Positions 29,294 to 42,296 of a stretch of 64,000 nucleotides of DNA are shown here, one piece after another (positions within the stretch are counted from its first letter, which is position 1; the number at the start of each line of letters is the position of its first letter). The notes below the pieces were generated by a model that did no database searches, was not told the DNA's origin, and saw only the letters and a program-made list of their open reading frames with translations. The stretch covers positions 8,801,166 through 8,865,165 of the forward strand of contig OY997655.1 in NCBI GenBank assembly GCA_963921795.1, written 5' to 3'. The translations under genes and the position numbers were made by a program. This DNA is from Nannobrachium achirus (Eukaryota; Chordata; Actinopteri; Myctophiformes; Myctophidae).

Positions 29294-29661
29294 TTCTTCT
29301 CCCGAGTGAAACAACAAAAGCAGTGGTACTGGTAACAGTCCCTCCTCTAGAATGTTCACTGAAGTTTATTTTAAGTTTACAAAGTCTTCATATGACAGAG
29401 TCAGCCGCAGATTAAAGTCACCTGGACCTCGGTCACTGCAAGTTGTGTGTTTGATTTGGAAGTGAATCTTACCTTATCTTGTCTGTCTCTGTGTTTGTGT
29501 CCAGTGTTGCCAGATCTTGCGAGAAAGACAAGCAACCAGGTCAATGAAAACAAAGTACAAACCCTGTAGGTCACTTAAACCAAGAGGTGAATTTCTATTT
29601 GTTTTTTAGCAACTACAGGAAAACAAGCCCAACGTCACTTAAAATAAGCAGACATGGCAAC
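29294..29661. mobile_element. TRIM pseudogene 5' flank with GTTGCCAG MITE, copy 2
   Basis: 29294-29505 matches the 5' flank of TRIM gene 1. 29506-29661 is a short GTTGCCAGATCTTGCGAGAA ... AGCAGACATGGCAAC element, present at the same relative place in gene 1, so it predates the duplication. Confidence 0.65.
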
Positions 29662-29727
29662 ACTGTGAGGTTGATAAACTCTCTGTTTGTCTGGGAGCTT
29701 TGACAATGCACACAGAATGTTGTGCAG

Positions 29728-29762
<35 letters not shown>

Positions 29763-31679
29763 AGCACGCACCCAGCCGCACGCACGCACGCACACACACC
29801 TAAATTAAGACAAGATGTCTCAAGTCATCATGTCCACCACAAGGAGGCAAAAGAAGAATCAACGGACAATACTCAAAAGATGATTTGTTTGCAGCATTGA
29901 TTTGGTCACAATAATTCAACCTTTAACAATAAGATTGCTTGCAGCAACATCTCAATGGTTCAGTGTTTTTAAAGCTCCTGTACTACCCCTCACCGTAAGC
30001 TTCACCAAAACATCCTACCGAGGGCCCGGCGCCAGGGACATGCTGGGCCCCTGATTCAGCCCGGGAAAAGGAGTTGGAGAGGCCCTCTTTACACGCGGTC
30101 GCACGCCAGATTTCTTTGCCTTTCGGACACGCCGCAAGGCCCCAAATACTAACCAATGAGAGGTTACTGTGATTTTAGGTCTCATTTGTAGATCAGCTGT
30201 AAAGCCTGTAATATGATTGGGTGGAACTCCTGGGCCATCCCACTGGAGCCTGTGATTGGGCCACTAGGAGTAGTCAAGGAAGCTAGGGAGTAGCGGGCCG
30301 GTATTCAGATGATAGCCAAGCCAGTGGGGCCAATGTGATGGCTCTGTGGGCTGCTGCTACTCAGCGCTATAGAGCTCTATAGCGCTGCTGCTGCTACTCA
30401 GCACTACAGAGCTCTATAGCACTGCTGATGCTGCTACTCAAAGATTGGCCTTTGTTCTGAGTTGTCCCGCTTTTCCCAATGGCCCGGCGCGCCCGTGCGT
30501 GGGAATTCTCAAGAGGGAGGGAAAGAGGAAAGCCCAGGCCCGGCCACACGCGTTAAATCCCCAAAACTATTGTCTGTGTTGGTTCAGTGAAGCTATGATT
30601 GAAAAGAAGTGAAATGAGTCATTTTATTTCTGTAGGCTGAACTTTGACAAAAAGGTTGACATTTTCTTTAGTAAACATCTGTGTTCTTAATATAATGTTA
30701 TGATGATCTGTTGAGCACATTTGATCATCAATCTTAACAAAACTTGTGAAATTATAACTTCGCTTGTAACTTCTTGTAACTTGTAACTTGAGCGAAAAAT
30801 GACCCTCAGTTACTTGACGAGTTACAGAAATATGAATGTAACTCAGTTACCAGCGAGTTACAGCAAAGTGTAACTTAGTTACATAACTCAGTTACATGTA
30901 TCTTTAACTTCCTCAACACTGGACGTTGGAAACTTGTGGATAAAGCTACAATAAGTCAATAAATCGAGTTGTTTTAGTTTTACAGGTTTCCTTTTTATTG
31001 TTCTTTTTTTCCCCTCCCAATAAATCATCTCACCTTGACCAACTTTTTAATGAAGCTGACCTTGGGAGTTTTCTGAAAAGCATAACGATGCTAATTATTT
31101 GCCGAACAACGGGGAACTGATTAGACGCGTGAGCAGACCGCTATTTCCACACAGAGCAGCCAGTCTGACATGAAACACAGGTGTTAACAACGTTAAGTTA
31201 ATTAAGGTTGCGTTCTATTCAGGTCAAACAGAGTCAGGGTGCAGCTGATGCTATTTGTGTACGTTGTTGTTGTTGTGGGCCCACAGGAAACATATACCCT
31301 GCCACTCCACATCCAGGAGCTTTTAATTAGGTTGATTAATCAAACCCCAGTTTGTGCTGCTCCATGTCAATATGGTCATTGACTAAACGAGTTCTCTTCA
31401 TGTGTCATGTCACTGTTAATGAGCTGGTGGTGCCAGTTTTACTGTTTTAGGACACTCTCACGTGGGCAAAAGAGCTCTGGAGGGAGGGGGCTGGGACCGG
31501 ACCAGCCTTGGGAATCCACCAGACGCCAAACCACGTGCCCCAAGCATACAACCCTGATTGGCCCATTCAATTCACCCGCTCCTCGGGCGGAGAAGAAATA
31601 AAATATTAAATCTCTGGGGTCAGTCCACACTACACACCACCCACCAACAGGGGGTGGTAATGTGCGGACTGATTTATCA
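29662..31679. other. Sparse non-coding region
   Basis: (CT)n at 29731-29759 continues the similarity to 21063-21150 in front of TRIM gene 1. A 26-bp perfect palindrome lies at 30362-30387 (centre GAGCTC), with an imperfect second copy at 30399-30428 amid CTGCTGCTACTCA repeats. GTTAC-rich degenerate repeats lie at about 30775-30905. A TGTAGATCAGCT hairpin scrap is at 30187. No gene seen. Confidence 0.45.
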
Positions 31680-31941
31680 GGCTAATATAGCGCCACCATC
31701 AGGCAGATTTTTTCAAACACATTTTTGGACACTGCTCCTACAGATTTTGCACTAGAATCACGCAAATCGGTACGCAGTATGGCTACACTCATCTCATCAA
31801 CATGGATCTGTCCCATATAGCGCCACCATCAGGCCGACTTTTTCAAAAACATTTTTGGACACTGCTCCTACACATTTTGCCCTAAAATCACGCTGCGACC
31901 TGACGGTCGCTTATCTCCCGATTAGGGAATCTTACTGGTTT
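31680..31941 (+). mobile_element. GCGACC-hairpin element, copy c, 5'-truncated
   Basis: Two direct copies of the block TAGCGCCACCATCAGGC...ATTTTTGGACACTGCTCC, then TGCGACCTGACGGTCGCTTATC and the GATTAGGGAATCTTACTGGT end. The left GCGACC hairpin is missing. Confidence 0.7.
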
Positions 31942-32348
31942 AGTTGTATCAATACTAGCCCTGAAACATGACTGTCAGTGTCACCACCGTCATCAGCGGT
32001 GGTTCCAGGACGGGAGGGGCTATGGGGGAGCTGTTTTTTTTTTAGAGCAGGGGCTGAATACTTTGGGCAACAAATGGTAATGAACAGTACAGATATGACA
32101 AACGAGATTCTCTGGCTTAGGGTATGGATAACTGAGCAGACCAGATCATTGGCAGTTTCCAGCGCCAAATCTGAGGACTGATCGGATATAGGGTTTTTGT
32201 GACTCTTTTCTTTTTTTCTTTTTGTGAATTTTAAGTTGTAAAACGGTTAAAGTATTTTGATAGTAATCATTGCTATGGAGTGTTTGTGCCGTCACAGGAG
32301 TCTCTGCATCTCTCCAGATCATTGATAGGCAATATCTATCTCCTGATT

Positions 32349-32385
<37 letters not shown>

Positions 32386-32544
32386 GCCAGTGATGAGCAG
32401 AGTGGATGTGAGCCGCTGTACCCCACATGGACGCAGGGGGGCACTGTTGGTCCACCGTGAAATAATAATACATTTAAAAAAAAACTACACAGCTGCAGCA
32501 TTCTCCTGAATTGAGGACAAGCCTTTCATAACGCCACACCACAC

Positions 32545-32546
<2 letters not shown>
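31942..32546. other. Non-coding spacer
   Basis: Contains (CT)n at 32350-32382; otherwise nothing recognised. Confidence 0.4.
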
Positions 32547-32633
<87 letters not shown>

Positions 32634-32652
32634 GCGTGTGCGTGCGCGCGCG
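32547..32652. repeat. (TG)n/(CG)n microsatellite
   Basis: Near-pure TG run passing into TGCG and CGCG. Frames over it are artefacts. Confidence 0.97.
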
Positions 32653-32795
32653 GCTGCCATTGTCTCATCACAGTGGGTCATGGTGGATATAATGAGTTAT
32701 TTTGGGAGGGTTATATATCTTACAGCAGCCTCCATTGTCTCTCTATCCTTTTAAGCTAGTTAGTCCGGGAACGCAAAACCTGCATCATGTTAGAT

Positions 32796-33250
32796 TTGAA
32801 CCACTTTAACCATTGCTTTATGCTTTAGCTATTGAAAAATAGCAGATATACAAGCTCACAGCGCGGCACCGAGTGCCGCGCTGCGAGCTTGTAGATCTGC
32901 TATTTTTGAAAAACATTTGTGCAAGTCTTTGAATATTTTTGACCCCATTCTATAAATGTCTCCTAAACCCTTCTTCTAAATCAGTGGTTCTCAAGCTTTT
33001 TCATGTCTAGGACCTCCAAAATTACATGCATTTGGCCCGCGGACCCCCATCTCAAAATATGTTGTTCCAGGGACCACCCAGAAGCAAATATTTGAGTCAC
33101 AGATGTTCGCTTTTAAAAATAAATATTCAAAGATTCTTTTTTCTTCTCAAAAATAGCATATCTACAAGCTCGCAGCGCGGCACTCGGTGCTGCGCTGTGA
33201 GCTTGTATATCTGCTATTTTTCAGTAGTTAAAGCACTAAATGATTCTAGG
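32796..33250. mobile_element. Paired-hairpin unit, copy 2
   Basis: TTGAACCACTTTAACC (32796) precedes hairpin 1 at 32832-32909 (inner AGCGCGGCAC/GTGCCGCGCT), then CAGTGGTTCTCAAGC (32982), then hairpin 2 at 33148-33222 (inner AGCGCGGCAC/GTGCTGCGCT, one G:T-type change). It ends with GTTAAAGCACTAAATGATTC as in copy 1. Confidence 0.85.
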
Positions 33251-33474
33251 CCTATTTGGCTTAATTGGGTCCGGCTGAGATTGACAGGGAAGATCTGACA
33301 AGAGGAAGAAGCACTGGCGTGGAACCAGGCTTGTTTACTCTCCTCTGTCGTGGTTGTACTTTATACAGTATATGACCGTATAGCTGTGGAAAGTACCTAA
33401 GTACATTTACTCAAGTAACTGTACTTTACTGGAGTATGTTCATTGTTCGATGCTTCGTACTTCTACTTCACTAC

Positions 33475-34027
33475 GGGCGCGTTCGGAAATGCGCACTCAA
33501 CGCACCGGTGTGCCATGTTGTCGTTCGTTTATTCGGTGCACTTGGTGCGTTGTCGTTCGGAAATCCAGTGCGCGGCGCACTGGTGTGTTGAGTGCACGCA
33601 CTCACCAACCCTACTCAGAAGATGGGGTTAGGCGCTGTGGTGCGTCAGTGTGGTGTTTTGATTGGTTGGTTTTCATCGCCGTGTCTCGAGCGCTTCTCAG
33701 CTGTGAACAATGGAGGAAATGACCGCAAATGCAGCATTTACAGCTTTATTGGTCGTTTGGGCTTGATAGTTTCACACGCATCAACATGTAAACTAACAGC
33801 AGGTATGCCAATATTATGAATTACATCTCCTTTCAATATCAACGTTACGTTAGCAACTGCTGCTTTTAAGGAAGTTTACCTTCAGAGTTCAGAGTGAAAA
33901 AGCACACAGCTGACTCAGTCTTAACTGGTCGTTCGTAAATAAGCCACACTGAACGCACTCTCCAACGCCACGCCCACTGCACTCACTACACTGAGCACAC
34001 ACCCGGTGCGGGTTTCCGAACGCACCC
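33475..34027. mobile_element. TIR element with GGGCGCGTTCGGAAA ends
   Basis: GGGCGCGTTCGGAAATGCGC at the left and GCGGGTTTCCGAACGCACCC at the right. Subterminal AACGCACC/GGTGCGTT motifs are repeated. About 550 bp, no coding. It interrupts an 'aagtacttttact'-type fish repeat. Confidence 0.75.
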
Positions 34028-34108
34028 AACATCACATTGTACTTTTTACTCTCTGACATCGTAGACCACATGAGACTGACACAGTTTGGCTTTCCAAGAT
34101 ATGGGCCT

Positions 34109-34293
34109 ATGGACGGGTTTCTGGTCCACGTTACACTGATAAGAACTAGATGCATGTGTAGGTCGGTACCAAAATGAGCCAATGAAACCAGCGCTCCCCA
34201 AAACAACAGGTTTGGGTATTGGTAGGAATTGATTACTTGATACAGTCACCTGTGCATTTAGTCTCAATGTTTGTAAACAAGAAACGGGTCTAT
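34109..34293. mobile_element. TAGACGGGTTTCT MITE, copy 1
   Basis: Ends GGACGGGTTTCTGG and AAGAAACGGGTCTA. Body matches 43521-43723 and 54306-54508 (ACCAAAATGAGCCAATGAAA, CTCAATGTTTGTAAACAAG). Slightly shorter than the others. Confidence 0.82.
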
Positions 34294-34316
34294 TATTGAT
34301 GGCATCAGTGATCTCC

Positions 34317-34735
34317 GTTCTTTTGTGGAACGCCCTACCAAAGGCCTTAAAGGAGTGTGGTTCCCTAGCATCCTTTAAAATCGCCCTGAAAAACCACTTA
34401 CAGATGGCAGCCATTCGCAACTGGCAATAACAAACCTAGCCCCCAGCCTCCCCTGACCCTTCTTTGTATTTACCTACTGTATATATTTTTTGCACTGTTT
34501 ATTTTATTTTTATTTACTTTTTCCTGACTATCTACTGCATAGTACTGTGTTCTATCCGTCTGTCATTCAATGTTATATGAGATACTTCAATGGTTTCCTA
34601 TGGAAATAAGCGTATTCTTTTCTAGGATCTCCTTTCAGTAGACCTTGTACCAGTGAACTGTACCGTCATGAAACTGTACCTTTTTTTATGCAAACTTCTA
34701 ATAAAGTCTTCAATCAATCAATCAATCAATCAATC
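34317..34735 (+). pseudogene. L2-like LINE, extreme C-terminus and 3' UTR
   Basis: Codons 34317-34430 read VLLWNALPKALKECGSLASF..ALKNHL, the WNxLP...SLxxFKxxLKxHL motif at the C-terminus of L2-type reverse transcriptases, then a stop. The 3' UTR ends AATAAAGTCTTC(AATC)n at about 34735. It is the best copy of the tail found at 3443, 25533, 25814 and 49560. Confidence 0.8.
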
Positions 34736-35061
34736 CATATATGGGACTGACACAGATATTTCCATATATGGCAATTAATTTATTCCCCATTGACCTGAAT
34801 GGGTAAAATTCGAATGACACAACTAATTTGCATAATTCGTGTCACGACAACGACAACACACTTTCCAACGATTTCCAATTGCATCTTTATAGTTCTACCT
34901 ACAGTATGAGGACAGATTCTGCCAATGCATTACAATGGCACTCCATTCCCATTGAAATGCATTGGCAAATCTGCCCTCATAGCCATTACAGTATGTAGAA
35001 TGAAATTGCAGTGTGACTGTGCCATTCTAGTAGTTACTTTGCAGATTTAGAATATAATTAC
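34736..35061. repeat. Spacer with CCATATATGG motifs and an inverted repeat
   Basis: TCCATATATGG occurs at about 34736 and 34763. About 34893-35003 forms an imperfect inverted repeat (TTCTACCTACAGTATGAGG...GTATGTAGAA; TGCCAATGCATT...AATGCATTGGCA). Likely a small MITE. Confidence 0.5.
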
Positions 35062-35575
<514 letters not shown>

Positions 35576-35926
35576 ACTTAAGCTCTATATATAAAATAGG
35601 GCATTAGTGGGTTGGAAATATGAATGTATAAACTATCGAAACGTGCAAATACCCAAGCTTACTCGAGCCCAATTTTGAACCATTTGAGTACTTTTACTCC
35701 GTTAGTATCTTACAGATTTTATGCCAATACTTTTTGTACTTCTCCCCAAGTAACATTTCGAATACAGGCATTTTACTTGTAACGGAGTACTTTCTACCTC
35801 GTGCTGCTGTTGCTACGCTTGCTTTTGTAAATAAAATCGCAAAGCTACTTCCGCCACGGTTTTGTGCACTGACACACAACACGCAAGCAACAACAGGGGG
35901 AAGGTTTTGTGTACACGCGGCAGCGC

Positions 35927-36019
<93 letters not shown>

Positions 36020-38083
36020 ACAGAGTGATGGTTTTGTTTCTTGGTCCTGTATTGCATGGCTGCCTGCAGAATGTGCAGTATAGCTTTGTCGTGATGAATT
36101 ATTGAACTGTCTTCATGCTGTATATTCATGTTGGAGAGACTGTACTGTACTCTAGAGTAGACAGTATACTGTATGTCTTCACCATGCTGTCTGCTGTGGA
36201 AACCATCCTATAGTCCAAAACCACTCCTTTTTTAAATGTACAGAACAGATCCTTCTCGAAAAATGTGAATATTTTGTCAAAAGCATTGCAGATGTCCTAG
36301 CATCCCAAATCATAACTGACATCGGAAACTTCCCACTGGACTTCAAGCAACTCTGACTTCACAAGGTTGACATTTCTCTATTATAAATCCTTGTTTTGAG
36401 TGGTCTCGTGTAATATTGTGATGTTTTGAAATATGGACTTTTGATATTCATGTATGCCATAGAAATGCCAAAACAAAAGTTTTAACAAAAAAAAGGTTTA
36501 GAATAATTCACTGAATGTCCAATGTATCTATATGCAAGTTTCAAGAAGTACTTTTACACAATATTCAAATTCTTCAAGAAGGATCTGTATTTTTAAGACA
36601 TTTTAAATCTAGCGATTCATTTACGGAATGTCGGTCCGCATGCTGAAATCACTGATACTAAACAGTGTCTCCGTAATGGTAACAGCCGCATGCTGAAACG
36701 ATGTCCGACATCTCACTGACTAACGTCACATCATTGACTGACATCGCAGAACACCATATATGGGCATAAACGGCGGGGTTCTCCAACATTACTTCAATCG
36801 CTCATATACTGTGTACTCATAGGCCTACTGTGCGCTATACCAGAACCTTTGCTGCCAATGATGGCATGTGAAAACAACCCAAAAAAACAAACTTCCAGCA
36901 AGTTATGCTAATTATTTTGTAGGAAACTGTAATGAAAACGTGGCTTTAAATGTCTGAATACTGAATCAAGCAAATTAAAATCTGTCCGGGGTGCTCACAA
37001 AAGCCTGATTAGCAGTGGTGTGATATGGATTTTAGAAGTGGTACCCCTCTAAATTCATGACGTCACGTATGTGCGCGCGTGCACGCGCATGTGTGCACGC
37101 ATGCCTGCCGCGCGGTGCTAGTTGAAATACTGTATTCAACATCACAACATTTTTAATGTAGCCTAACTATATTTCTTATTATTTAGTTACATTGTTAATT
37201 AGTTTCAATTAATGTGTTTCAATTAATGTATTTCTTTATATCAAATATAAAATAACTTTACACAACATAGACTTTACTTTACAATCATAGACACTTTCGG
37301 AACTCTCCCTCCGCTATGCATGCAGCTCTGACAAAACAACACACAGCTTCGTTTTTCTTCCACTCTTTTGAAGTAAACTAGAGGCCACTTTTAACCGCAC
37401 AGATTCGTCGACGATTCGGCGGCGGATAGCGTATGTTGCCGAACGGGAGCTCATCGTCAGGTTTTCGGCAGCGGGTCGGGAACGTTTATAACGGTTGCTG
37501 GTATATAAACAGAAGCATTAGTTATAGCGAAATGAGGGAGGTGGTGGGTCAGTATAGAATAAATCAAAAAGGAATTAGCAAAATAGCATTAGCTGAAATT
37601 AATGAATTAAGTAAATAAACAAATAAAGTTTCAAATAAGAAAGTGTTCACTTACTCAAAAATCAAATAATAAGTCCTCAAAAAGGGTCAACTAAAGGGAG
37701 CTCTTTCAGCTTAAGTGTCCAGGCACTATTGATAATTCAACTTAAATGTCCAAAAAAGAAACAAAAGGAACTCAGTCTATGTGGTGGGGATGGCAATTCC
37801 CCTATTACCACCTCTTGATCTCAGATTCAAGGTCCGTATAATAATCCTCCATGGAACTGTTCATTCATCCAATGGAATAGGGAGATGGAAAAGATCCAAT
37901 ATCCTTCAGTGGTCTTCCGTAGTCTTCAAAAGAACTAGCCACTAAACTGCAATAATCTATCATAGACTTCAGAAAGCAAGGTCTTGGGGAATCATCCTCT
38001 TGCTCCTCTCCTCTCAGTGTTTCACACTGGTCTGGCAGCCCTCGGGCGCCCAGGTGCAGCAAACATTTTGTAAGTGTCCACAC
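35576..38083. other. Mostly unassigned non-coding DNA
   Basis: Pieces of the 'agtacttttact' repeat lie at 35680-35800 and (AC)n at 35934-36015. No gene in 36016-38083. The last ~450 bp before 38084 may belong to a longer gypsy LTR, since the left arm continues smoothly into it, but no terminus is identified. Confidence 0.35.
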
Positions 38084-39311
38084 CCCAATCAGTCTAGCCT
38101 GATGGGGTGATTGTTGGGTGGGGTCTCAATCATTGCCAGGTCACTCCCAGCAATGGAATATCAGCCATCCCATAAATATGAAAATAAACATCTCTTTGAA
38201 CATAAATGATCACACAAATGGAAAATGAAAGTCATCATAATTGAAATAAAAAATATAAAGAAAATATAATGTGACTCTGGGCAGTGGTTACATACTCCCC
38301 TCCCCTAATGGAAGAGGCTCCTTGGGGCCGAAATAAGCTTTCAGGTTCTGAACGTGATATACATCACTATGCTCTTCCTGACCTAGGAGTGACACAGAGT
38401 AGTTGACAGGGCCTAACCTTTTCTGTATCTTAGCAGGACCCTTCCACTTAGGAGCGAGTTTAGCCATGAAACCTATTTCTGCTTTAGAAAGGGGGTGATC
38501 TCTGATCCACACTAGATCTCCAGGTTCAAATGCAACCTGCTGACGCCTGAGATTATAATAGCGACCCTGTTTCTCTTGAGCTTTTTACACATTATGTCTG
38601 ACACTCTCAATTAACCTTTGCTGTCTTTCCAGCAGGGCATAAGCGCTCTCATCAGGATCAGGAGCTCGGCACAGGACCCTCTCTAGTGGGCCTTTCAGTT
38701 TGCGTCCCAGGGCTACCTCGGCTGGAGTGAAGCCTGTAGTTTCCTGCCATGCCGAGTTGATTGCGAACCGGAACTCAGCAAGCCACATGTCCCATGTATT
38801 GTGTTTGTCTTTGACAAAAGATGCCATCATTGTCTTCAGGTTGCGATTGACGCGTTCGGTCATGTTTGTCTGAGGATGGTATGCAGTGGTTAGTTTCTGG
38901 ACCACACCCCACTGTTGACATATCTGTGTCAGCAGATGAGAAGTAAATTGGGCTCCTCTGTCCGACACCAAGTACTTGGGGGTACCCCACCTTGTGAAGA
39001 TCTCCTCTATCAGCAAGGAAACTATCTTTGGTGACTTCGCTTCTCGCATGGGAAAAAGCTCAACCCATTTCGAGAAATAATCGACCACCACCAAGAGGTA
39101 TTGGTTACCTTTCCTGCTCCTAGGAAAAGGTCCCATGATGTCAACACCTAGCATAAAACCAGGCTCCTTCACGGCAGTCGATTGCAAGTGGCCTGCAAGT
39201 GGCAAGTGGCCTGACAGCTTAGTCAGTTGGGGCTTGTATTTTTGGCATGTGACACAGCTCTTGGTGTACTCCCATACATCCTTCCTCACATCTGGCCAGT
39301 AGGCAACGTCC
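38084..39311 (-). pseudogene. Ty3/gypsy integrase remnant, left (inverted) arm
   Basis: Reverse complement of 39995-41204, colinear except for one 18-nt direct duplication (about 39190-39207, GGCCTGCAAGTGGCAAGT). It encodes the CVTC half of the integrase zinc finger and a DDE core (GVDIMGPFP, VSDRGAQF, NMTERVNRN). A single-base change turns the codon after RHNV into a stop near 38587, so the integrase C-terminal part is out of the main frame. Described as an old, non-functional retroelement copy. Confidence 0.85.
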
Positions 39312-39994
39312 CCTCTAGTGATGGCATAGCAGGAGTCCTTGTGGAGACGTCTTAAAGGTCCCAGTGAGGGACTGAAGTCTTGCAATAATGGTGCGTTCAT
39401 GATGGCTGACGGCAACATCAACAGTGCCGTCGGTCATGCAACATTAGACTGTATCTTTCATGGTCAACAGTACACAGTCGATGTCAAGGTCATGAAAGAC
39501 GAGCACCTGGCCTTTCCAGTTGTAACTGGTTTAGACTTTATGTTCCTTACTGGCATCATCCTAGACTTCAAGAACTCCCGCTATGCCATCACTAGAGGGG
39601 ACAAACTGGAATATCACCCTTTCACACACAAGAGCTTGACACTTGACACATTGCATGGTGCCCACTTGTATCTTGCTGTCCCAATGCCTCCTTCTAAAGG
39701 TACCTACACCAGCTGTCGACAGGAGGATGGAGGGAAGCAAGAAAGTGACCCATGTCTGGTAGACCTTGTACAGAGACTGGTTCGAGCAGCTTCTGCCAGT
39801 GAAGACGTTCAAGGGCAGCTAGAACAGCTGTTGCACGACTGGTCATCTGTTTGTACAGACTCTCTTGGTCACACCACTGTGGTCAGACACAGCATCTTAA
39901 CCGACGATGAGGTTCCTATCCGTCGTCGGGCATACAGGATGTCACTGGAGAAACAGGAATATCTAGGAAGGCTAAAGACCCTACTGAGACTTTT
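39312..39994 (+). pseudogene. Gypsy spacer: protease and start of reverse transcriptase
   Basis: Frame from ATG 39399 reads MMADGNINSAVGHATLDC ... FPVVTGLDFM (retropepsin-like region without an obvious intact D-T/S-G), then SVCTDSLGHTTVVRHSI and PIRRRAYRM, the N-terminal edge of a gypsy RT. It jumps directly to the integrase region, so catalytic RT and RNase H are absent. A ~20-bp segment (39312-39331) is the inverse of about 39583-39602. Confidence 0.75.
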
Positions 39995-41000
39995 GGACGT
40001 TGCCTACTGGCCAGATGTGAGGAAGGATGTATGGGAGTACACCAAGAGCTGTGTCACATGCCAAAAATACAAGCCCCAACTGACTAAGCTGTCAGGCCAC
40101 TTGCAATCGACTGCCGTGAAGGAGCCTGGTTTTATGCTAGGTGTTGACATCATGGGACCTTTTCCTAGGAGCAGGAAAGGTAACCAATACCTCTTGGTGG
40201 TGGTCGATTATTTCTCGAAATGGGTTGAGCTTTTTCCCATGCGAGAAGCGAAGTCACCAAAGATAGTTTCCTTGCTGATAGAGGAGATCTTCACAAGGTG
40301 GGGTACCCCCAAGTACTTGGTGTCGGACAGAGGAGCCCAATTTACTTCTCATCTGCTGACACAGATATGTCAACAGTGGGGTGTGGTCCAGAAACTAACC
40401 ACTGCATACCATCCTCAGACAAACATGACCGAACGCGTCAATCGCAACCTGAAGACAATGATGGCATCTTTTGTCAAAGACAAACACAATACATGGGACA
40501 TGTGGCTTGCTGAGTTCCGGTTCGCAATCAACTCGGCATGGCAGGAAACTACAGGCTTCACTCCAGCCGAGGTAGCCCTGGGACGCAAACTGAAAGGCCC
40601 ACTAGAGAGGGTCCTGTGCCGAGCTCCTGATCCTGATGAGAGCGCTTATGCCCTGCTGGAAAGACAGCAAAGGTTAATTGAGAGTGTCAGACATAATGTG
40701 TCAAAAGCTCAAGAGAAACAGGGTCGCTATTATAATCTCAGGCGTCAGCAGGTCGCATTTGAACCTGGAGATCTAGTGTGGATCAGAGATCACCCCCTTT
40801 CTAAAGCAGAAATAGGTTTCATGGCTAAACTCGCTCCTAAGTGGAAGGGTCCTGCTAAGATACAGAAAAGGTTAGGCCCTGTCAACTACTCTGTGTCACT
40901 CCTAGGTCAGGAAGAGCATAGTGATGTATATCACGTTCAGAACCTGAAAGCTTATTTCGGCCCCAAGGAGCCTCTTCCATTAGGGGAGGGGAGTATGTAA
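39995..41000 (+). pseudogene. Ty3/gypsy integrase remnant, right arm
   Basis: Continues in frame from 39399 to the stop before 41000 (one 534-codon frame). It holds CVTCQKYKP, the integrase core with D (VDIMGPF), D (VSDRGAQF) and E (TERVNRN), and a C-terminal domain ending HVQNLKAYFG. A purine tract GGGGAGGGGAGTA (40983-40995) precedes the LTR. Because RT is deleted the frame cannot represent a functional element. Confidence 0.85.
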
Positions 41001-41215
41001 CCACTGCCCAGAGTCACATTATATTTTCTTTATATTTTTTATTTCAATTATGATGACTTTCATTTTCCATTTGTGTGATCATTTATGTTCAAAGAGATGT
41101 TTATTTTCATATTTATGGGATGGCTGATATTCCATTGCTGGGAGTGACCTGGCAATGATTGAGACCCCACCCAACAATCACCCCATCAGGCTAGACTGAT
41201 TGGGCAGTGGTTACA
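40996..41215 (+). repeat. Probable gypsy LTR, internally shortened
   Basis: Begins TGTAACCACTGCCCA right after the polypurine tract and ends TGGGCAGTGGTTACA, giving TG...CA and 15-bp inverted ends. At 220 bp it is short. The left arm suggests a longer native LTR (continuing past GATTGGGGTGTGGAC), so this one may be rearranged. Confidence 0.5.
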
Positions 41216-42252
41216 CGTTATCGACCGAAAACTGGAAAACTGGACTTGCTCAGTTTTGTTCAGTCGCCCCTCGCCGTCGGTAAGATTGAGGGAGTTGTAG
41301 AATAGTTTGCTACTGCTCCAAAACCAAGCCAAAACAAGCCAGAGACATTTTCCCGACGCATATTTCTACTAAATACCATATTCTCAATCTCAACTCTCAA
41401 TTCCTATTCCAATCGGATCCAAAGCAAAGCTAGTAGTAGGCTAGTAATGGTCCATCAAGTGCCCGTGTTGTTGTTTTCTTTTTTTTCCTCCTCTGCACGG
41501 AGAACACGGCTGCCTCGGTTGCCAGATTCTGTGAGTGAAATAACGACCAGGTCTATGAAAATAAGCCCAAAAGCAGCGACCATTTTCACCTCTGAACTCT
41601 ATTACATTAGTTATTTTATAAAATAATGTTGAAAGCAAGGCCAAATAAGCAACTACACTTCAGAAACAAGCCCAAACAAAAGCAACCCACAACTAGCAAC
41701 ATTATAGGAAAACAGGATCAACGTTGCTTAAGTAGCAGACCTGGCACCACTGCCATACAGTAACTACAGTCGGCGTCGTCTGAAAAAAATAAAATTAAAA
41801 ATAAGTGCTTAGTTTTTTGCAGTTCTTTGCAGTCTGTGTACAGTCAAAAGGAGTCTCCTGTAGGCTGTTTGGTGTGGAGACACCTTAACAGATGAGATGT
41901 TCACAAAAGGAGACGTTTTCGCGAACGGCCGTGTACAAGTGTAAATGAGGATGTAGGTGAGAACTGCCTACCCGAGAGTAGCCTATTGTTATGCAAAGCA
42001 ACTAGTCAGGTAGGGGGATTCAGTCCTGGGGATTCGTGCTGACCCAACCTCGCCTACCAGGCTTTCTGATAGTGCTGAGCGCGGCGCGCGGGTCGTGTCA
42101 GTGTGCGTGCATCTGGTGCGTGCGTACGTGCAGCTTGAAAAAAAGAAGTGTGGGCTCGCCGAGCCCACGGCATCTCACCCCTGCTGATTAGACAATAAAA
42201 TGACAAAAAGTATTTTTGAAAGTGGAATATCCCTTTAAGCATCTCTCTGTCT

Positions 42253-42296
<44 letters not shown>

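Noticed and set aside
39399-41000. Intact gypsy polyprotein
   Set aside because: The long frame joins a protease fragment and the RT edge straight to integrase; RT catalytic and RNase H regions are missing.
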